From Pseudomonas cedrina subsp. cedrina (GTDB lineage Bacteria; Pseudomonadota; Gammaproteobacteria; Pseudomonadales; Pseudomonadaceae): DNA of 64,000 bases. The DNA lies in the NCBI RefSeq assembly GCF_001983175.1, contig NZ_MNPW01000008.1, positions 299,408 to 363,407 of the forward strand, in the 5' to 3' direction. Position 1 is the stretch's first letter. The number at the start of each line of letters is the position of its first letter. A program made the position numbers and the translations under genes. A model generated the notes under the pieces. The model was not told the origin of the DNA. It ran no database searches and saw only the letters and a list, made by a program, of their open reading frames with translations. Shown piece by piece: positions 13,131-22,121 of this stretch.

Positions 13131-14468
13131 ATGACTAAAAAATACTTTGGCACCGACGGTATCCGTGGTCGGGTCGGCGAATTCCCGATTACTCCCGATT
13201 TCATGCTCAAGCTGGGTTGGGCGGCGGGCATGGCGTTCCGCAGCATGGGCGCGTGCCGCATCCTGGTGGGCAAGGACACCCGCATCTCGGGGTATATGTT
13301 CGAGTCCGCGCTGGAGGCGGGCCTGTCCGCGGCGGGTGCCGACGTGATGTTGCTGGGGCCGATGCCTACGCCAGCGATCGCCTACCTGACGCGTACCTTT
13401 CACGCTGAAGCCGGTATCGTGATCAGCGCCTCGCACAATCCCCATGACGACAACGGCATCAAGTTCTTTTCGGGCCAGGGCACCAAGCTGCCGGACGAAA
13501 TCGAGTTGATGATCGAAGAGCTGCTGGATGCGCCGATGACGGTGGTTGAGTCCAGCAAGCTGGGCAAGGTATCGCGTATCAATGACGCATCCGGCCGTTA
13601 TATCGAGTTCTGCAAGAGCAGTGTGCCCAGCAGCACCAATTTCGCCGGCCTGAAAATTGTGGTCGATTGCGCGCATGGTGCTACCTACAAAGTCGCACCC
13701 AGCGTATTCAAGGAATTGGGCGCGGACGTCACGGTGCTGTCGGCCCAGCCTAACGGTTTGAACATTAACGACAACTGCGGCTCCACGCACATGGAGCAGT
13801 TGCAGGCGGCCGTTCTCGCCGAGCATGCCGACCTGGGCATTGCCTTCGACGGTGACGGTGACCGTGTACTCATGGTGGATCACACCGGGGCTATCGTTGA
13901 CGGTGATGATCTCTTGTTCATCATTGCCCGTGACCTGCACGAGCGTAACAAGCTGCAAGGTGGCGTCGTCGGTACGCTCATGAGCAACCTTGGGCTCGAG
14001 CTGGCCCTGGCCGACCTGGGTATTCCGTTCGTGCGCGCCAACGTCGGTGACCGCTATGTGATCGCTGAGCTGCTTGAGCGCAACTGGCTGGTGGGGGGGG
14101 AGAACTCCGGGCACGTTGTCTGCTTCCAGCACACCACCACCGGTGATGCGATCATCGCTGCGCTGCAGGTGCTGCTGTCGCTGCGTCGTCGCCAGGAGAG
14201 CCTTGCACAGGCGCGCCAGGCGTTGCGCAAGTGTCCGCAAGTGCTGCTCAACGTGCGTTTTGGCGGTGGCGAAAACCCGATCGAGCACCCGGCGGTCAAA
14301 GAGGCGTGCGAGCGCGTGACCCTTGCAATGGCGGGGCGTGGTCGCGTGTTGTTGCGCAAGTCCGGCACAGAGCCTCTGGTGCGTGTCATGGTCGAAGGTG
14401 ACGACGAAACGCAGGTTCGCGGCCATGCTGAAGACCTGGCAAAACTGGTAACTGAAGTTTGCGCCTGA
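13131..14468 (+). CDS. glmM: Phosphoglucosamine mutase
   Basis: Converts glucosamine-6-phosphate to glucosamine-1-phosphate for UDP-GlcNAc, and thus peptidoglycan and LPS. It has 445 residues and begins MTKKYFGTDGIRGRVGE. The phosphoserine loop ISASHNPHDD has the active serine at 101. The metal-binding loop is AFDGDGDRVLMVD, the sugar-binding loop is GGENSGH, and the C-terminal phosphate-binding loop reads LLRKSGTEPLVRVM. It lies 16 bases after folP. Confidence 0.98.
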   Translation: MTKKYFGTDGIRGRVGEFPITPDFMLKLGWAAGMAFRSMGACRILVGKDTRISGYMFESALEAGLSAAGADVMLLGPMPTPAIAYLTRTFHAEAGIVISASHNPHDDNGIKFFSGQGTKLPDEIELMIEELLDAPMTVVESSKLGKVSRINDASGRYIEFCKSSVPSSTNFAGLKIVVDCAHGATYKVAPSVFKELGADVTVLSAQPNGLNINDNCGSTHMEQLQAAVLAEHADLGIAFDGDGDRVLMVDHTGAIVDGDDLLFIIARDLHERNKLQGGVVGTLMSNLGLELALADLGIPFVRANVGDRYVIAELLERNWLVGGENSGHVVCFQHTTTGDAIIAALQVLLSLRRRQESLAQARQALRKCPQVLLNVRFGGGENPIEHPAVKEACERVTLAMAGRGRVLLRKSGTEPLVRVMVEGDDETQVRGHAEDLAKLVTEVCA

Positions 14469-14534
14469 ATTCGGCTTGCCAGTGATGATGTGGTTGGGTA
14501 ACATCTGCGCCCACTTTGACCGACGGGGTACAGC

Positions 14535-15290
14535 ATGCGTCGCACGATGGTAGCTGGTAACTGGAAGATGCACGGTACCCGCGCCAGTGTCGCTGAGCTG
14601 ATCAATGGCCTTCGTCACCTGGCCTTGCCTGGCGGTGTCGATGTCGCGGTTTTCCCGCCTTTCCTGCATATCGGCCAAGTGGTTGATGGCTTGAAAGGTC
14701 AGTCGATTCAGGTCGGCGCGCAGAATTCTGCGGTGGAACCCGCCCAAGGTGCGTTGACCGGTGAGATTGCGCCGAGTCAGTTGGTTGATGCAGGTTGTGC
14801 CTATGTGCTTGTCGGGCACTCCGAGCGCCGCCAGCTGATGGGTGAAAGCGATCAGGTGCTCAATCGCAAGTTCGCAGCGGCACAGGCTTGTGGCTTGATC
14901 CCGGTGTTGTGCATAGGGGAGACCCTGGAGCAGCGCGAATCGGGCAAGACGCTTGAAGTTGTCTCGCGTCAATTGGGCAGCATCATCGAAGAGCTGGGTG
15001 TCGGTGCATTTGCAAAAGCGGTCATTGCTTACGAGCCGGTCTGGGCCATTGGCACCGGGCTGACTGCTACACCGCAACAGGCGCAGGATGTGCATGCAGC
15101 CATCCGCGCGCAGTTGGCGGCAGAGAATTCTGAAGTCGCACAAGGTGTGCGTCTTCTATACGGCGGCAGCGTGAAGGCGGCCAATGCGGTCGAACTGTTC
15201 GGCATGCCGGATATCGATGGGGGGCTCATTGGTGGAGCGTCCCTGAATGCAGATGAGTTCGGTGCGATCTGTCGCGCCGCGGGAAACTGA
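14535..15290 (+). CDS. tpiA: Triosephosphate isomerase
   Basis: Interconverts dihydroxyacetone phosphate and glyceraldehyde-3-phosphate. It has 251 residues and begins MRRTMVAGNWKMHG. The catalytic lysine is K11, the histidine is in VGHSERR, the glutamate is in AYEPVWAIGTG, and the phosphate loop is LYGGSVKA. The start codon is ATG at 14535, in a stretch without a strong Shine-Dalgarno (ACGGGGTAC). The secG start is 5 bases after its stop. Confidence 0.98.
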   Translation: MRRTMVAGNWKMHGTRASVAELINGLRHLALPGGVDVAVFPPFLHIGQVVDGLKGQSIQVGAQNSAVEPAQGALTGEIAPSQLVDAGCAYVLVGHSERRQLMGESDQVLNRKFAAAQACGLIPVLCIGETLEQRESGKTLEVVSRQLGSIIEELGVGAFAKAVIAYEPVWAIGTGLTATPQQAQDVHAAIRAQLAAENSEVAQGVRLLYGGSVKAANAVELFGMPDIDGGLIGGASLNADEFGAICRAAGN

Positions 15291-15294
15291 AAAA

Positions 15295-15678
15295 ATGCTG
15301 GAAACAGTCGTAGTCGTTTTTCATCTGTTGGCTGCCCTGGGCGTAGTTGCCCTGGTTTTGTTGCAACAGGGTAAAGGTGCGGATGCTGGTGCGTCTTTCG
15401 GTGCAGGTGCTTCAAATACTGTATTCGGAAGCCAAGGTTCCTCTACCTTTCTTAGTAAGTTTACTGCTATACTTGCCGCCGGTTTCTTCATAACCAGCTT
15501 GGGGTTAGGTTACTTTGCTAAAGAGAAAGCTCATGTGCTGACTCAAGTAGGTCTCCCAAACCCAGCAGTGTTGGAAGTACCCAAAGCGAAACCGGCTTCT
15601 GATGATGTCCCGGTGCTTCAAGAGCAAAAGTCGGCTACTCCAGCGACTGACGTACCTCCAGCTCAAGAGCAGAAGTAA
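15295..15678 (+). CDS. secG: Protein translocase subunit SecG
   Basis: Small subunit of the SecYEG translocon. ATG 15295 gives 127 residues: one N-terminal membrane helix (VVVVFHLLAALGVVALVLLQQ), the conserved cytoplasmic GKGADAGASFGAGASNTVFG, a second helix (FTAILAAGFFITSLGLGYF), and a Pro/Ala/Lys-rich tail. Other in-frame starts upstream lie within tpiA and are unlikely. As in E. coli and other pseudomonads, secG is followed by a tRNA-Leu gene. Confidence 0.96.
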   Translation: MLETVVVVFHLLAALGVVALVLLQQGKGADAGASFGAGASNTVFGSQGSSTFLSKFTAILAAGFFITSLGLGYFAKEKAHVLTQVGLPNPAVLEVPKAKPASDDVPVLQEQKSATPATDVPPAQEQK

Positions 15679-15699
15679 GAAGGTTGTAAGCGCTGTATT

Positions 15700-15785
15700 G
15701 CCGAGGTGGTGGAATTGGTAGACACGCAACCTTGAGGTGGTTGTGCCCATAGGGTGTAGGGGTTCGAGTCCCCTTCTCGGTACCA
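15700..15785 (+). tRNA. tRNA-Leu (anticodon GAG)
   Basis: An 86-base class II tRNA with long variable arm. The anticodon stem CAACC/GGTTG encloses a TTGAGGT loop, so the anticodon is GAG and the tRNA reads CUU/CUC. The T arm contains GGTTCGAGTCC. The 5' GCCGAGG pairs with the 3' TCTCGGT through G-U pairs at both ends of the acceptor stem, and the discriminator A plus CCA are encoded. Confidence 0.96.
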
Positions 15786-15796
15786 ATTATCAGGAG

Positions 15797-15820
15797 AGCC
15801 CGCTGTTGCGGGCTTTCTTG
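15797..15820 (+). terminator. Terminator after tRNA-Leu
   Basis: AGCCCGC and GCGGGCT form a 7-bp stem with a TGTT loop, followed by TTTCTTGT, 12 bases after the tRNA-Leu 3' end. Confidence 0.75.
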
Positions 15821-15836
15821 TAGGTGGAAGGTTACA

Positions 15837-15865
15837 TTGACCCTGTAAGGGATCGGTCGTATACT
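15837..15865 (+). promoter_or_regulatory. Promoter of initiator tRNA gene
   Basis: TTGACC (15837-15842), a 17-base spacer and TATACT (15860-15865) make a strong sigma70 promoter with a GC-rich discriminator. The tRNA starts 17 bases downstream of the -10, so this probably drives the tRNA-fMet and rimP-nusA-infB transcript. Confidence 0.75.
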
Positions 15866-15881
15866 TCCGCCCCAGCTTTGT

Positions 15882-15958
<77 letters not shown>

Positions 15959-15968
15959 GTTTTAGCGG

Positions 15969-15990
15969 AGCCCCTTTTAAGGGGCTTTTT
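15969..15990 (+). terminator. Terminator after tRNA-fMet
   Basis: AGCCCC, loop TTTTAA, GGGGCT and a T run, 10 bases after the tRNA. It must be passed if rimP-nusA is read from the tRNA promoter. Confidence 0.75.
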
Positions 15991-16035
15991 GTTAGCTGGA
16001 CACTTTCAACGCCGCTGTTCGACGGCGTTTCAAGG

Positions 16036-16058
16036 ATGGGCGTTTCGCCCATTTTTTT
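16036..16058 (+). terminator. Second terminator-like hairpin in the rimP leader
   Basis: ATGGGCG and CGCCCAT form a perfect 7-bp stem with a TTT loop followed by seven T. An additional hairpin (AACGCCG/CGGCGTT) lies at 16008-16029. Both are 40 to 90 bases before the rimP start and are candidates for the attenuation that controls this operon in enterobacteria. Confidence 0.7.
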
Positions 16059-16098
16059 ATTTTGCACAGCATGCACATACATGCACGAGGGGGTTCAG

Positions 16099-16557
16099 GT
16101 GTCGAGCAAGCTAGAAGAGTTGCAGGCCTTGTTGGCCCCGGTGATCGTGGCCCTAGGCTATGAATGCTGGGGTATTGAGTTTTCGGCTCAAGGTCGCCAC
16201 TCAATGTTGCGCGTTTATATCGATAAAGAGGGCGGTGTGCTGGTGGACGATTGCGCCATTGTCAGCCGCCAGATCAGCGGCGTGCTGGATGTTGAAGATC
16301 CAATCGCCGTTGAATACACCCTCGAAGTTTCCTCGCCAGGCATGGAACGCCCACTGTTCACTATTGATCAGTTTGCAAAATTTGCCGGTGAACAAGTGAA
16401 GATCAAGCTGCGCTCTCCCTTCGAAGGGCGACGCAACTTTCAGGGCCTTCTGCGCGGTGTAGAAGAACAGGATGTCGTGGTGCAGGTAGAAGACCATGAG
16501 TTCCTGTTGCCGATCGATATGATCGACAAGGCCAACATTATTCCCAGTTTTGACTGA
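16099..16557 (+). CDS. rimP: Ribosome maturation factor RimP
   Basis: 30S assembly factor of 152 residues. GTG 16099 is preferred because a GAGGGGG lies 6 bases before it, and the protein then begins MSSKLEELQALLAPV. An in-frame ATG at 16081 would sit upstream of that Shine-Dalgarno. Conserved segments include EVSSPGMERPL near 85-95 and the C-terminal Sm-like domain with LRSPFEGRRNFQGLL. It is first in the rimP-nusA-infB-rbfA-truB-rpsO-pnp group. Confidence 0.95.
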   Translation: MSSKLEELQALLAPVIVALGYECWGIEFSAQGRHSMLRVYIDKEGGVLVDDCAIVSRQISGVLDVEDPIAVEYTLEVSSPGMERPLFTIDQFAKFAGEQVKIKLRSPFEGRRNFQGLLRGVEEQDVVVQVEDHEFLLPIDMIDKANIIPSFD

Positions 16558-16604
16558 GACGCGGATCCCGCGGATCCAATGGCTTGCGAAAGGCGAGGCG
16601 TACG

Positions 16605-18086
16605 ATGAGCAAAGAAGTACTGCTGGTTGTTGAGTCGGTATCCAATGAAAAGGGCGTACCGGCAAACGTGATTTTTGAAGCGTTGGAGCTGGCCCTGGCC
16701 ACTGCTACCAAGAAGCGTTTTGAAGACGAAGTTGATCTGCGTGTGGAAATCAACCGCCACACCGGTGCCTATGAGACTTTCCGTCGCTGGACGGTCGTCG
16801 AAGAAGCCGATCTTGATGATCCGGCCATCGAAACCTGGCCGAGCAAGGTTGCGCAAACGCATCCTGGCGCCCAGGTCGGTGATGTCGTCGAAGAAAAGAT
16901 CGAATCGATCGAGTTCGGCCGTATCGCTGCACAGACTGCCAAGCAGGTCATCGTGCAGAAGGTTCGCGAAGCCGAGCGCGCGCAAGTCGTTGACGCCTAT
17001 CGCGAGCGCCTGGGTGAAATCATCTCCGGCACTGTGAAAAAAGTCACCCGCGACAACGTGATCGTTGACCTGGGCAACAACGCCGAAGCGTTGCTGGCCC
17101 GTGAAGACATCATCTCTCGCGAAACCTTCCGTGTCGGCGTGCGCCTGCGTGCGCTGCTCAAGGAAATCCGCACCGAGAACCGCGGCCCTCAGCTGATCCT
17201 GTCGCGTACCGCGCCGGAAATGCTGATCGAGCTGTTCCGTATCGAAGTGCCGGAAATCGCCGAAGGCCTGATCGAAGTCATGGCAGCGTCCCGCGACCCG
17301 GGTTCGCGCGCCAAGATCGCGGTCCGCTCCAAGGACAAACGCATCGACCCGCAAGGCGCTTGCATCGGTATGCGCGGTTCGCGCGTCCAGGCAGTGTCGG
17401 GCGAATTGGGCGGTGAGCGTGTGGACATCGTTCTGTGGGACGATAACCCGGCGCAGTTTGTGATCAACGCCATGTCGCCGGCTGAAGTGGCGGCAATTAT
17501 CGTTGACGAAGATGCCCATGCAATGGACATCGCCGTTGGCGCAGACAATCTGGCTCAGGCCATTGGTCGTGGTGGTCAGAACGTGCGTCTGGCCAGCCAA
17601 CTGACCGGTTGGACCCTGAACGTGATGACCGAATCGGACATCCAGGCTAAACAGCAAGCGGAAACCGGCGACATCCTGCGCAACTTTATCGAAGAGCTTG
17701 AAGTCGATGAAGAACTGGCGCAGGTGCTGGTGGACGAAGGCTTTACCAGCCTGGAAGAGATTGCCTACGTACCGGTGGAGGAGATGCTCAACATCGACGG
17801 CTTTGACGAGGATATCGTCAACGAGCTTCGCGCTCGGGCCAAGGATCGTTTGTTGACCAAAGCCATCGCTACTGAGGAAAAGCTGGCAGACGCCCATCCG
17901 GCCGAAGACCTGCTCTCGCTTGAGGGTATGGACAAGGATCTGGCGATGGAACTGGCGGTGCGCGGCGTAATTACCCGCGAAGACCTGGCCGAGCAGTCTA
18001 TTGACGATCTGCTCGACATCGACGGCATTGACGATGATCGTGCCGGCAAGTTGATCATGGCCGCCCGAGCCCATTGGTTCGAGTAA
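16605..18086 (+). CDS. nusA: Transcription termination/antitermination protein NusA
   Basis: RNA polymerase-associated factor for pausing, termination and rRNA antitermination. ATG 16605 after AGGCGAGG gives 493 residues beginning MSKEVLLVVESVSNEKG. An N-terminal polymerase-binding domain is followed by an S1 domain (about 135-200), KH1 and KH2 (with GMRGSRVQAV and GRGGQNVRLAS), and two C-terminal acidic helix-hairpin-helix repeats, each containing a D-L-hydrophobic-x-I-x-G-I/F-D pattern. The full gammaproteobacterial architecture is present. Confidence 0.98.
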   Translation: MSKEVLLVVESVSNEKGVPANVIFEALELALATATKKRFEDEVDLRVEINRHTGAYETFRRWTVVEEADLDDPAIETWPSKVAQTHPGAQVGDVVEEKIESIEFGRIAAQTAKQVIVQKVREAERAQVVDAYRERLGEIISGTVKKVTRDNVIVDLGNNAEALLAREDIISRETFRVGVRLRALLKEIRTENRGPQLILSRTAPEMLIELFRIEVPEIAEGLIEVMAASRDPGSRAKIAVRSKDKRIDPQGACIGMRGSRVQAVSGELGGERVDIVLWDDNPAQFVINAMSPAEVAAIIVDEDAHAMDIAVGADNLAQAIGRGGQNVRLASQLTGWTLNVMTESDIQAKQQAETGDILRNFIEELEVDEELAQVLVDEGFTSLEEIAYVPVEEMLNIDGFDEDIVNELRARAKDRLLTKAIATEEKLADAHPAEDLLSLEGMDKDLAMELAVRGVITREDLAEQSIDDLLDIDGIDDDRAGKLIMAARAHWFE

Positions 18087-18113
18087 CTAGGCGCGGCCTG
18101 AGGAGAGAAGTGC

Positions 18114-20639
18114 ATGACGCAAGTCACGGTGAAACAACTGGCCGATGAGGTCAAAACACCGGTAGAGCGCCTGTTGCAGCAGATGCGTGAGGCAGGTCTG
18201 CCGCACACCGCCGCCGACGAAGGTGTGAGCGACAGTGAGAAGCAGTCTTTGCTGACTCACTTGAAGAGCAGCCACAAGGCGAAAGTGGAAGAACCGCGCA
18301 AGATTACATTGCAGCGCAAAACCACCAGCACCCTGCGTGTTGCGGGTAGCAAGAGCATCAGCGTTGAAGTACGCAAGAAGAAAGTCTTCGTACAACGCAG
18401 CCCGGAAGAAATCGAAGCCGAGCGCAAGCGCGATCTGGAAGAACGTCGCGCAGTAGAAAATGCTGCACGTCAGAAGGCTGAAGAAGAAGCCAAGCGTCGC
18501 GCCGAAGAAGAAGCGCGTCGCCAGCCTGCTGCTGCGCAACCTGCTGGTACTGACGCGGTTGCCGCGCCTGGCGCGCCGGTAGAAGCTGTGCGTGAGGCCG
18601 CTCCGGTTGCCCCTGCACCAGCGCCGGCTGCTGACGCCCGCAAGCGCGACGAACCTCGTCGTCCGGACAAGCCGCGTGCTGACGATAACAATCGTCGCGG
18701 TGGCGGCGGTGATGGCGAGCGCAAAAACGCTCCGCATCGTGCTTCGGTCAAAGAGAAAGCGCCTGCGCCACGCGTTGCACCACGTACTACCGATGAAGAA
18801 AGCGACGGTTTCCGTCGTGGTGGTCGCGGCAAGGCCAAGCTGAAAAAGCGCAACGCCCACGGTTTCCAGAGCCCAACCGGCCCTGTCGTGCGTGATGTGC
18901 AGATCGGCGAGACCATCACCGTTGGCGATCTTGCCAACCAGATGTCGGTCAAGGCTGCTGAAATCATCAAGTTCATGTTCAAACTGGGTACTCCAGCGAC
19001 CATCAACCAGGTGCTTGATCAGGAAACTGCTCAGCTGGTAGCCGAAGAACTGGGCCACAAAGTGACCCTGGTCAGCGACACCGCCCTGGAAGATTCCCTG
19101 GCCGAGTCCCTGAAGTTTGAAGGTGAGACGTTCTCCCGTGCGCCAGTTGTGACCGTAATGGGCCACGTTGACCATGGTAAGACGTCGCTGCTCGACTACA
19201 TCCGTCGTGCCAAGGTAGCTGCTGGCGAAGCCGGCGGCATCACCCAGCACATCGGTGCGTACCACGTTGAAACCGAGCGCGGCATGGTCACCTTCCTCGA
19301 CACCCCAGGTCACGCCGCGTTTACCGCGATGCGCGCCCGTGGTGCCAAGGCGACTGACATCGTGATCCTGGTGGTTGCAGCGGACGACGGCGTGATGCCG
19401 CAGACCATTGAAGCTGTCCAGCACGCCAAGGCTGCCGGTGTTCCACTGGTTGTTGCAGTGAACAAGATCGACAAGCCGGGCGCCGATCTTGATCGCATCC
19501 GTAGCGAACTGTCGGTTCACGGCGTGACTTCCGAAGAGTGGGGCGGTGATACGCCGTTCGTTTCGGTCTCGGCGAAAGTCGGTACCGGTGTAGACGAACT
19601 GCTTGAAGCGGTCCTGCTGCAAGCCGAAGTACTCGAGCTCAAGGCAACCCCATCGGCTCCAGGCCGCGGTGTTGTGGTTGAATCGCGTCTCGACAAAGGT
19701 CGTGGCCCGGTAGCAACCGTCCTGGTTCAAGACGGTACCCTGCGCCAAGGCGACATGGTACTGGTCGGTTCGAACTACGGCCGTGTACGTGCCATGCTCG
19801 ACGAGAACGGCAAGCCAATCAAGGAAGCCGGTCCTTCCATCCCTGTCGAGATCCTCGGCCTGGACGGTACCCCGGACGCTGGCGACGAGATGAGCGTGGT
19901 TGCCGACGAGAAGAAAGCCCGTGAAGTGGCTCTGTTCCGTCAAGGCAAGTTCCGCGAAGTCAAACTGGCTCGTGCTCACGCAGGCAAGCTGGAAAACATC
20001 TTCGAAAACATGGGCCAGGCAGAGAAGAAGACGCTCAACATCGTCCTCAAATCCGACGTCCGTGGTTCCCTCGAAGCGTTGAACGGCGCCTTGAACGGCC
20101 TGGGTAACGACGAAGTGCAAGTGCGTGTTGTCGGTGGCGGTGTCGGTGGTATCACCGAATCCGACGCCAACCTGGCACTGGCTTCCAACGCTGTATTGTT
20201 CGGCTTCAACGTGCGTGCCGATGCTGGCGCTCGCAAGATCGTCGAGCAGGAAGGCCTGGACATGCGTTACTACAACGTCATCTACGACATCATCGAAGAC
20301 GTCAAGAAAGCCCTTACCGGCATGCTTGGCAGCGACGTTCGGGAGAACATCCTGGGTGTGGCCGAGGTGCGTGACGTGTTCCGCTCGCCGAAATTCGGCG
20401 CGATCGCCGGTTGCATGGTTATCGAAGGTGTTGTGCACCGTAACCGTCCAATCCGTGTACTGCGTGAAGACATCGTTATCTTTGAAGGCGAGCTGGAATC
20501 CCTGCGCCGCTTCAAGGATGACGCTTCCGAAGTACGTGCCGGCATGGAATGCGGTATCGGCGTCAAGAGCTACAACGACGTCAAGCCTGGCGACAAGATC
20601 GAAGTCTACGAGAAGGTTCAGGTTGCTCGCAGCCTCTGA
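18114..20639 (+). CDS. infB: Translation initiation factor IF-2
   Basis: GTPase that brings initiator tRNA to the 30S subunit. It has 841 residues: an N-terminal IF2N domain (MTQVTVKQLADEVKTPVERLL), a highly charged Glu/Arg/Ala-rich linker with long coiled-coil character (about 85-260), a second IF2N-like domain near 265-330, and the G domain with P-loop GHVDHGKT at 350-357, DTPGH and NKID. The EF-Tu-like domain 2, domain III and C-terminal fMet-tRNA-binding domain follow. Internal in-frame starts could give shorter IF2 forms as in E. coli, which I cannot confirm. Confidence 0.98.
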   Translation: MTQVTVKQLADEVKTPVERLLQQMREAGLPHTAADEGVSDSEKQSLLTHLKSSHKAKVEEPRKITLQRKTTSTLRVAGSKSISVEVRKKKVFVQRSPEEIEAERKRDLEERRAVENAARQKAEEEAKRRAEEEARRQPAAAQPAGTDAVAAPGAPVEAVREAAPVAPAPAPAADARKRDEPRRPDKPRADDNNRRGGGGDGERKNAPHRASVKEKAPAPRVAPRTTDEESDGFRRGGRGKAKLKKRNAHGFQSPTGPVVRDVQIGETITVGDLANQMSVKAAEIIKFMFKLGTPATINQVLDQETAQLVAEELGHKVTLVSDTALEDSLAESLKFEGETFSRAPVVTVMGHVDHGKTSLLDYIRRAKVAAGEAGGITQHIGAYHVETERGMVTFLDTPGHAAFTAMRARGAKATDIVILVVAADDGVMPQTIEAVQHAKAAGVPLVVAVNKIDKPGADLDRIRSELSVHGVTSEEWGGDTPFVSVSAKVGTGVDELLEAVLLQAEVLELKATPSAPGRGVVVESRLDKGRGPVATVLVQDGTLRQGDMVLVGSNYGRVRAMLDENGKPIKEAGPSIPVEILGLDGTPDAGDEMSVVADEKKAREVALFRQGKFREVKLARAHAGKLENIFENMGQAEKKTLNIVLKSDVRGSLEALNGALNGLGNDEVQVRVVGGGVGGITESDANLALASNAVLFGFNVRADAGARKIVEQEGLDMRYYNVIYDIIEDVKKALTGMLGSDVRENILGVAEVRDVFRSPKFGAIAGCMVIEGVVHRNRPIRVLREDIVIFEGELESLRRFKDDASEVRAGMECGIGVKSYNDVKPGDKIEVYEKVQVARSL

Positions 20640-20710
20640 CTCTCACACTTCAGGAGCCACACGGCGTGTGGGCATGCAGATGCCCCGCGCGGTGTACGGA
20701 CTCTAAACGC

Positions 20711-20746
20711 AACGCCCGGTCTGGCTTTTGTCAGGCCGGGCGTTTG
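20711..20746 (+). terminator. Hairpin between infB and rbfA
   Basis: AACGCCCGG-CTGG and TCAG-CCGGGCGTT form a stem of about 13 bp, including G-U pairs, followed by TTTG. With only a short T run, partial termination or RNA processing inside the operon is more likely than full termination. Confidence 0.5.
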
Positions 20747-20798
20747 CCGCTTTCAGACCCCACGGGTTTCACCGTGTGGCAGTAACAGGTAACAAGAC

Positions 20799-21194
20799 AT
20801 GGCAAAAGAATACAGCCGTACCCAGCGTATCGGCGATCAGATGCAGCGCGAGCTGGCCCAACTGATCCGTCGCGAAGTCAAGGATCCACGTGTTGGCCTG
20901 GTCACCATCACTGCGGTTGAAGTGAGCCGTGACGTGGGTCACGCCAAGATTTTCATTACCGTGATGGGGCAGGACAGCAGCGAAGAAATCGCGCAAAGCA
21001 TCAAGGTGCTCAACGCTGCCGCGGGTTTCCTGCGCATGCAGTTGGCCCGTGAAATGAAGCTGCGCAGCGTGCCCCAGTTGCATTTCCACTACGACGAAAG
21101 CGTCGTACGCGGTGCGCACCTGTCGGCTTTGATCGAGCGCGCGGTGGCTGAAGACAGCCAGCACCCGTCGACACCTGAAGACGCCAAGGAGTAA
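20799..21194 (+). CDS. rbfA: Ribosome-binding factor A
   Basis: KH-like 30S maturation and cold-adaptation factor of 131 residues, beginning MAKEYSRTQRIGDQMQREL. The core VSRDVGHAKIFITVMG and LNAAAGFLRMQLAREMKLR segments are those of RbfA. The last 15 residues form a charged tail. truB starts 4 bases after the stop. Confidence 0.96.
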   Translation: MAKEYSRTQRIGDQMQRELAQLIRREVKDPRVGLVTITAVEVSRDVGHAKIFITVMGQDSSEEIAQSIKVLNAAAGFLRMQLAREMKLRSVPQLHFHYDESVVRGAHLSALIERAVAEDSQHPSTPEDAKE

Positions 21195-21197
21195 GCG

Positions 21198-22115
21198 GTG
21201 GCTCAGGTCAAACGTATCCGTCGCAACGTCAGCGGCATCATTCTGCTCGACAAGCCCATTGGTTTTACCTCCAATGCCGCGTTGCAGAAGGTCCGCTGGC
21301 TGCTCAACGCCGAGAAGGCCGGGCACACCGGCAGCCTCGATCCCCTGGCCACCGGCGTATTGCCGTTGTGCTTTGGCGAGGCCACCAAGTTCTCGCAATA
21401 CCTGCTTGATTCCGACAAGGGTTACGAGACCCTGATGCAGTTGGGCAAGACCACCACCACGGCCGACGCCGAAGGTGATGTGCTGCAGGCGCGCGATGTG
21501 ACCGTTGGTCGTGCCGATATTGAAGCTGCCTTGCCCGGTTTTCGTGGGCAAATCAGCCAGATACCGCCGATGTACTCGGCGCTCAAGCGTGATGGCCAGC
21601 CTCTTTACAAGCTGGCACGTGCGGGCGAAGTAGTGGAGCGCGAACCGCGTTCTGTTACTATTGCCCGGCTCGAATTGCTCGCCTGTGAGGGCGACACTGC
21701 CCGATTGGCGGTGGACTGCAGTAAAGGCACCTATATCCGTACCCTGGTGGAAGATATTGGTGAGCAACTGGGCTGTGGCGCATACGTTGCCGAACTGCGA
21801 CGTACCCAAGCCGGCCCTTTCACCCTGGCCCAGACGGTCACGCTGGAAGAGCTCGAAGCGGTACATGCCGAAGGCGGCAACGAAGCGGTTGATCGCTTCC
21901 TGATGCCGTCGGACAGCGGTTTGCTCGATTGGCCATTGCTTCACTTTTCGGAGCACAGCGCGTTCTACTGGCTTAACGGCCAACCCGTACGTGCCCCGGA
22001 TGCTCCAAAGTTCGGCATGGTGCGGGTACAGGATCATAACGGTCGCTTTATCGGTATCGGTGAAGTGAGCGAAGACGGGCGCATCGCGCCACGTCGACTG
22101 ATTCGGTCAGAATGA
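21198..22115 (+). CDS. truB: tRNA pseudouridine(55) synthase
   Basis: Makes pseudouridine 55 in the T loop of tRNAs. It starts at GTG 21198 after AAGGAG and has 305 residues. The catalytic aspartate is D48 in GHTGSLDPLATGVLP. The YSALKRDGQPLYKLAR segment and C-terminal PUA-like domain are present. Overlap and spacing with rbfA indicate one operon. Confidence 0.97.
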   Translation: MAQVKRIRRNVSGIILLDKPIGFTSNAALQKVRWLLNAEKAGHTGSLDPLATGVLPLCFGEATKFSQYLLDSDKGYETLMQLGKTTTTADAEGDVLQARDVTVGRADIEAALPGFRGQISQIPPMYSALKRDGQPLYKLARAGEVVEREPRSVTIARLELLACEGDTARLAVDCSKGTYIRTLVEDIGEQLGCGAYVAELRRTQAGPFTLAQTVTLEELEAVHAEGGNEAVDRFLMPSDSGLLDWPLLHFSEHSAFYWLNGQPVRAPDAPKFGMVRVQDHNGRFIGIGEVSEDGRIAPRRLIRSE

Positions 22116-22121
22116 CCGGAA

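Noticed and set aside
13089..15143. 684-codon minus-strand frame opposite glmM and tpiA
   Set aside because: It spans two clear plus-strand enzymes and a gap between them, and has low-complexity antisense composition.
16440..18074. 544-codon minus-strand frame opposite nusA
   Set aside because: Antisense shadow of nusA; no ribosome binding site or family resemblance.
18087..20438. 783-codon minus-strand frame opposite infB
   Set aside because: Antisense shadow of the highly biased infB gene.
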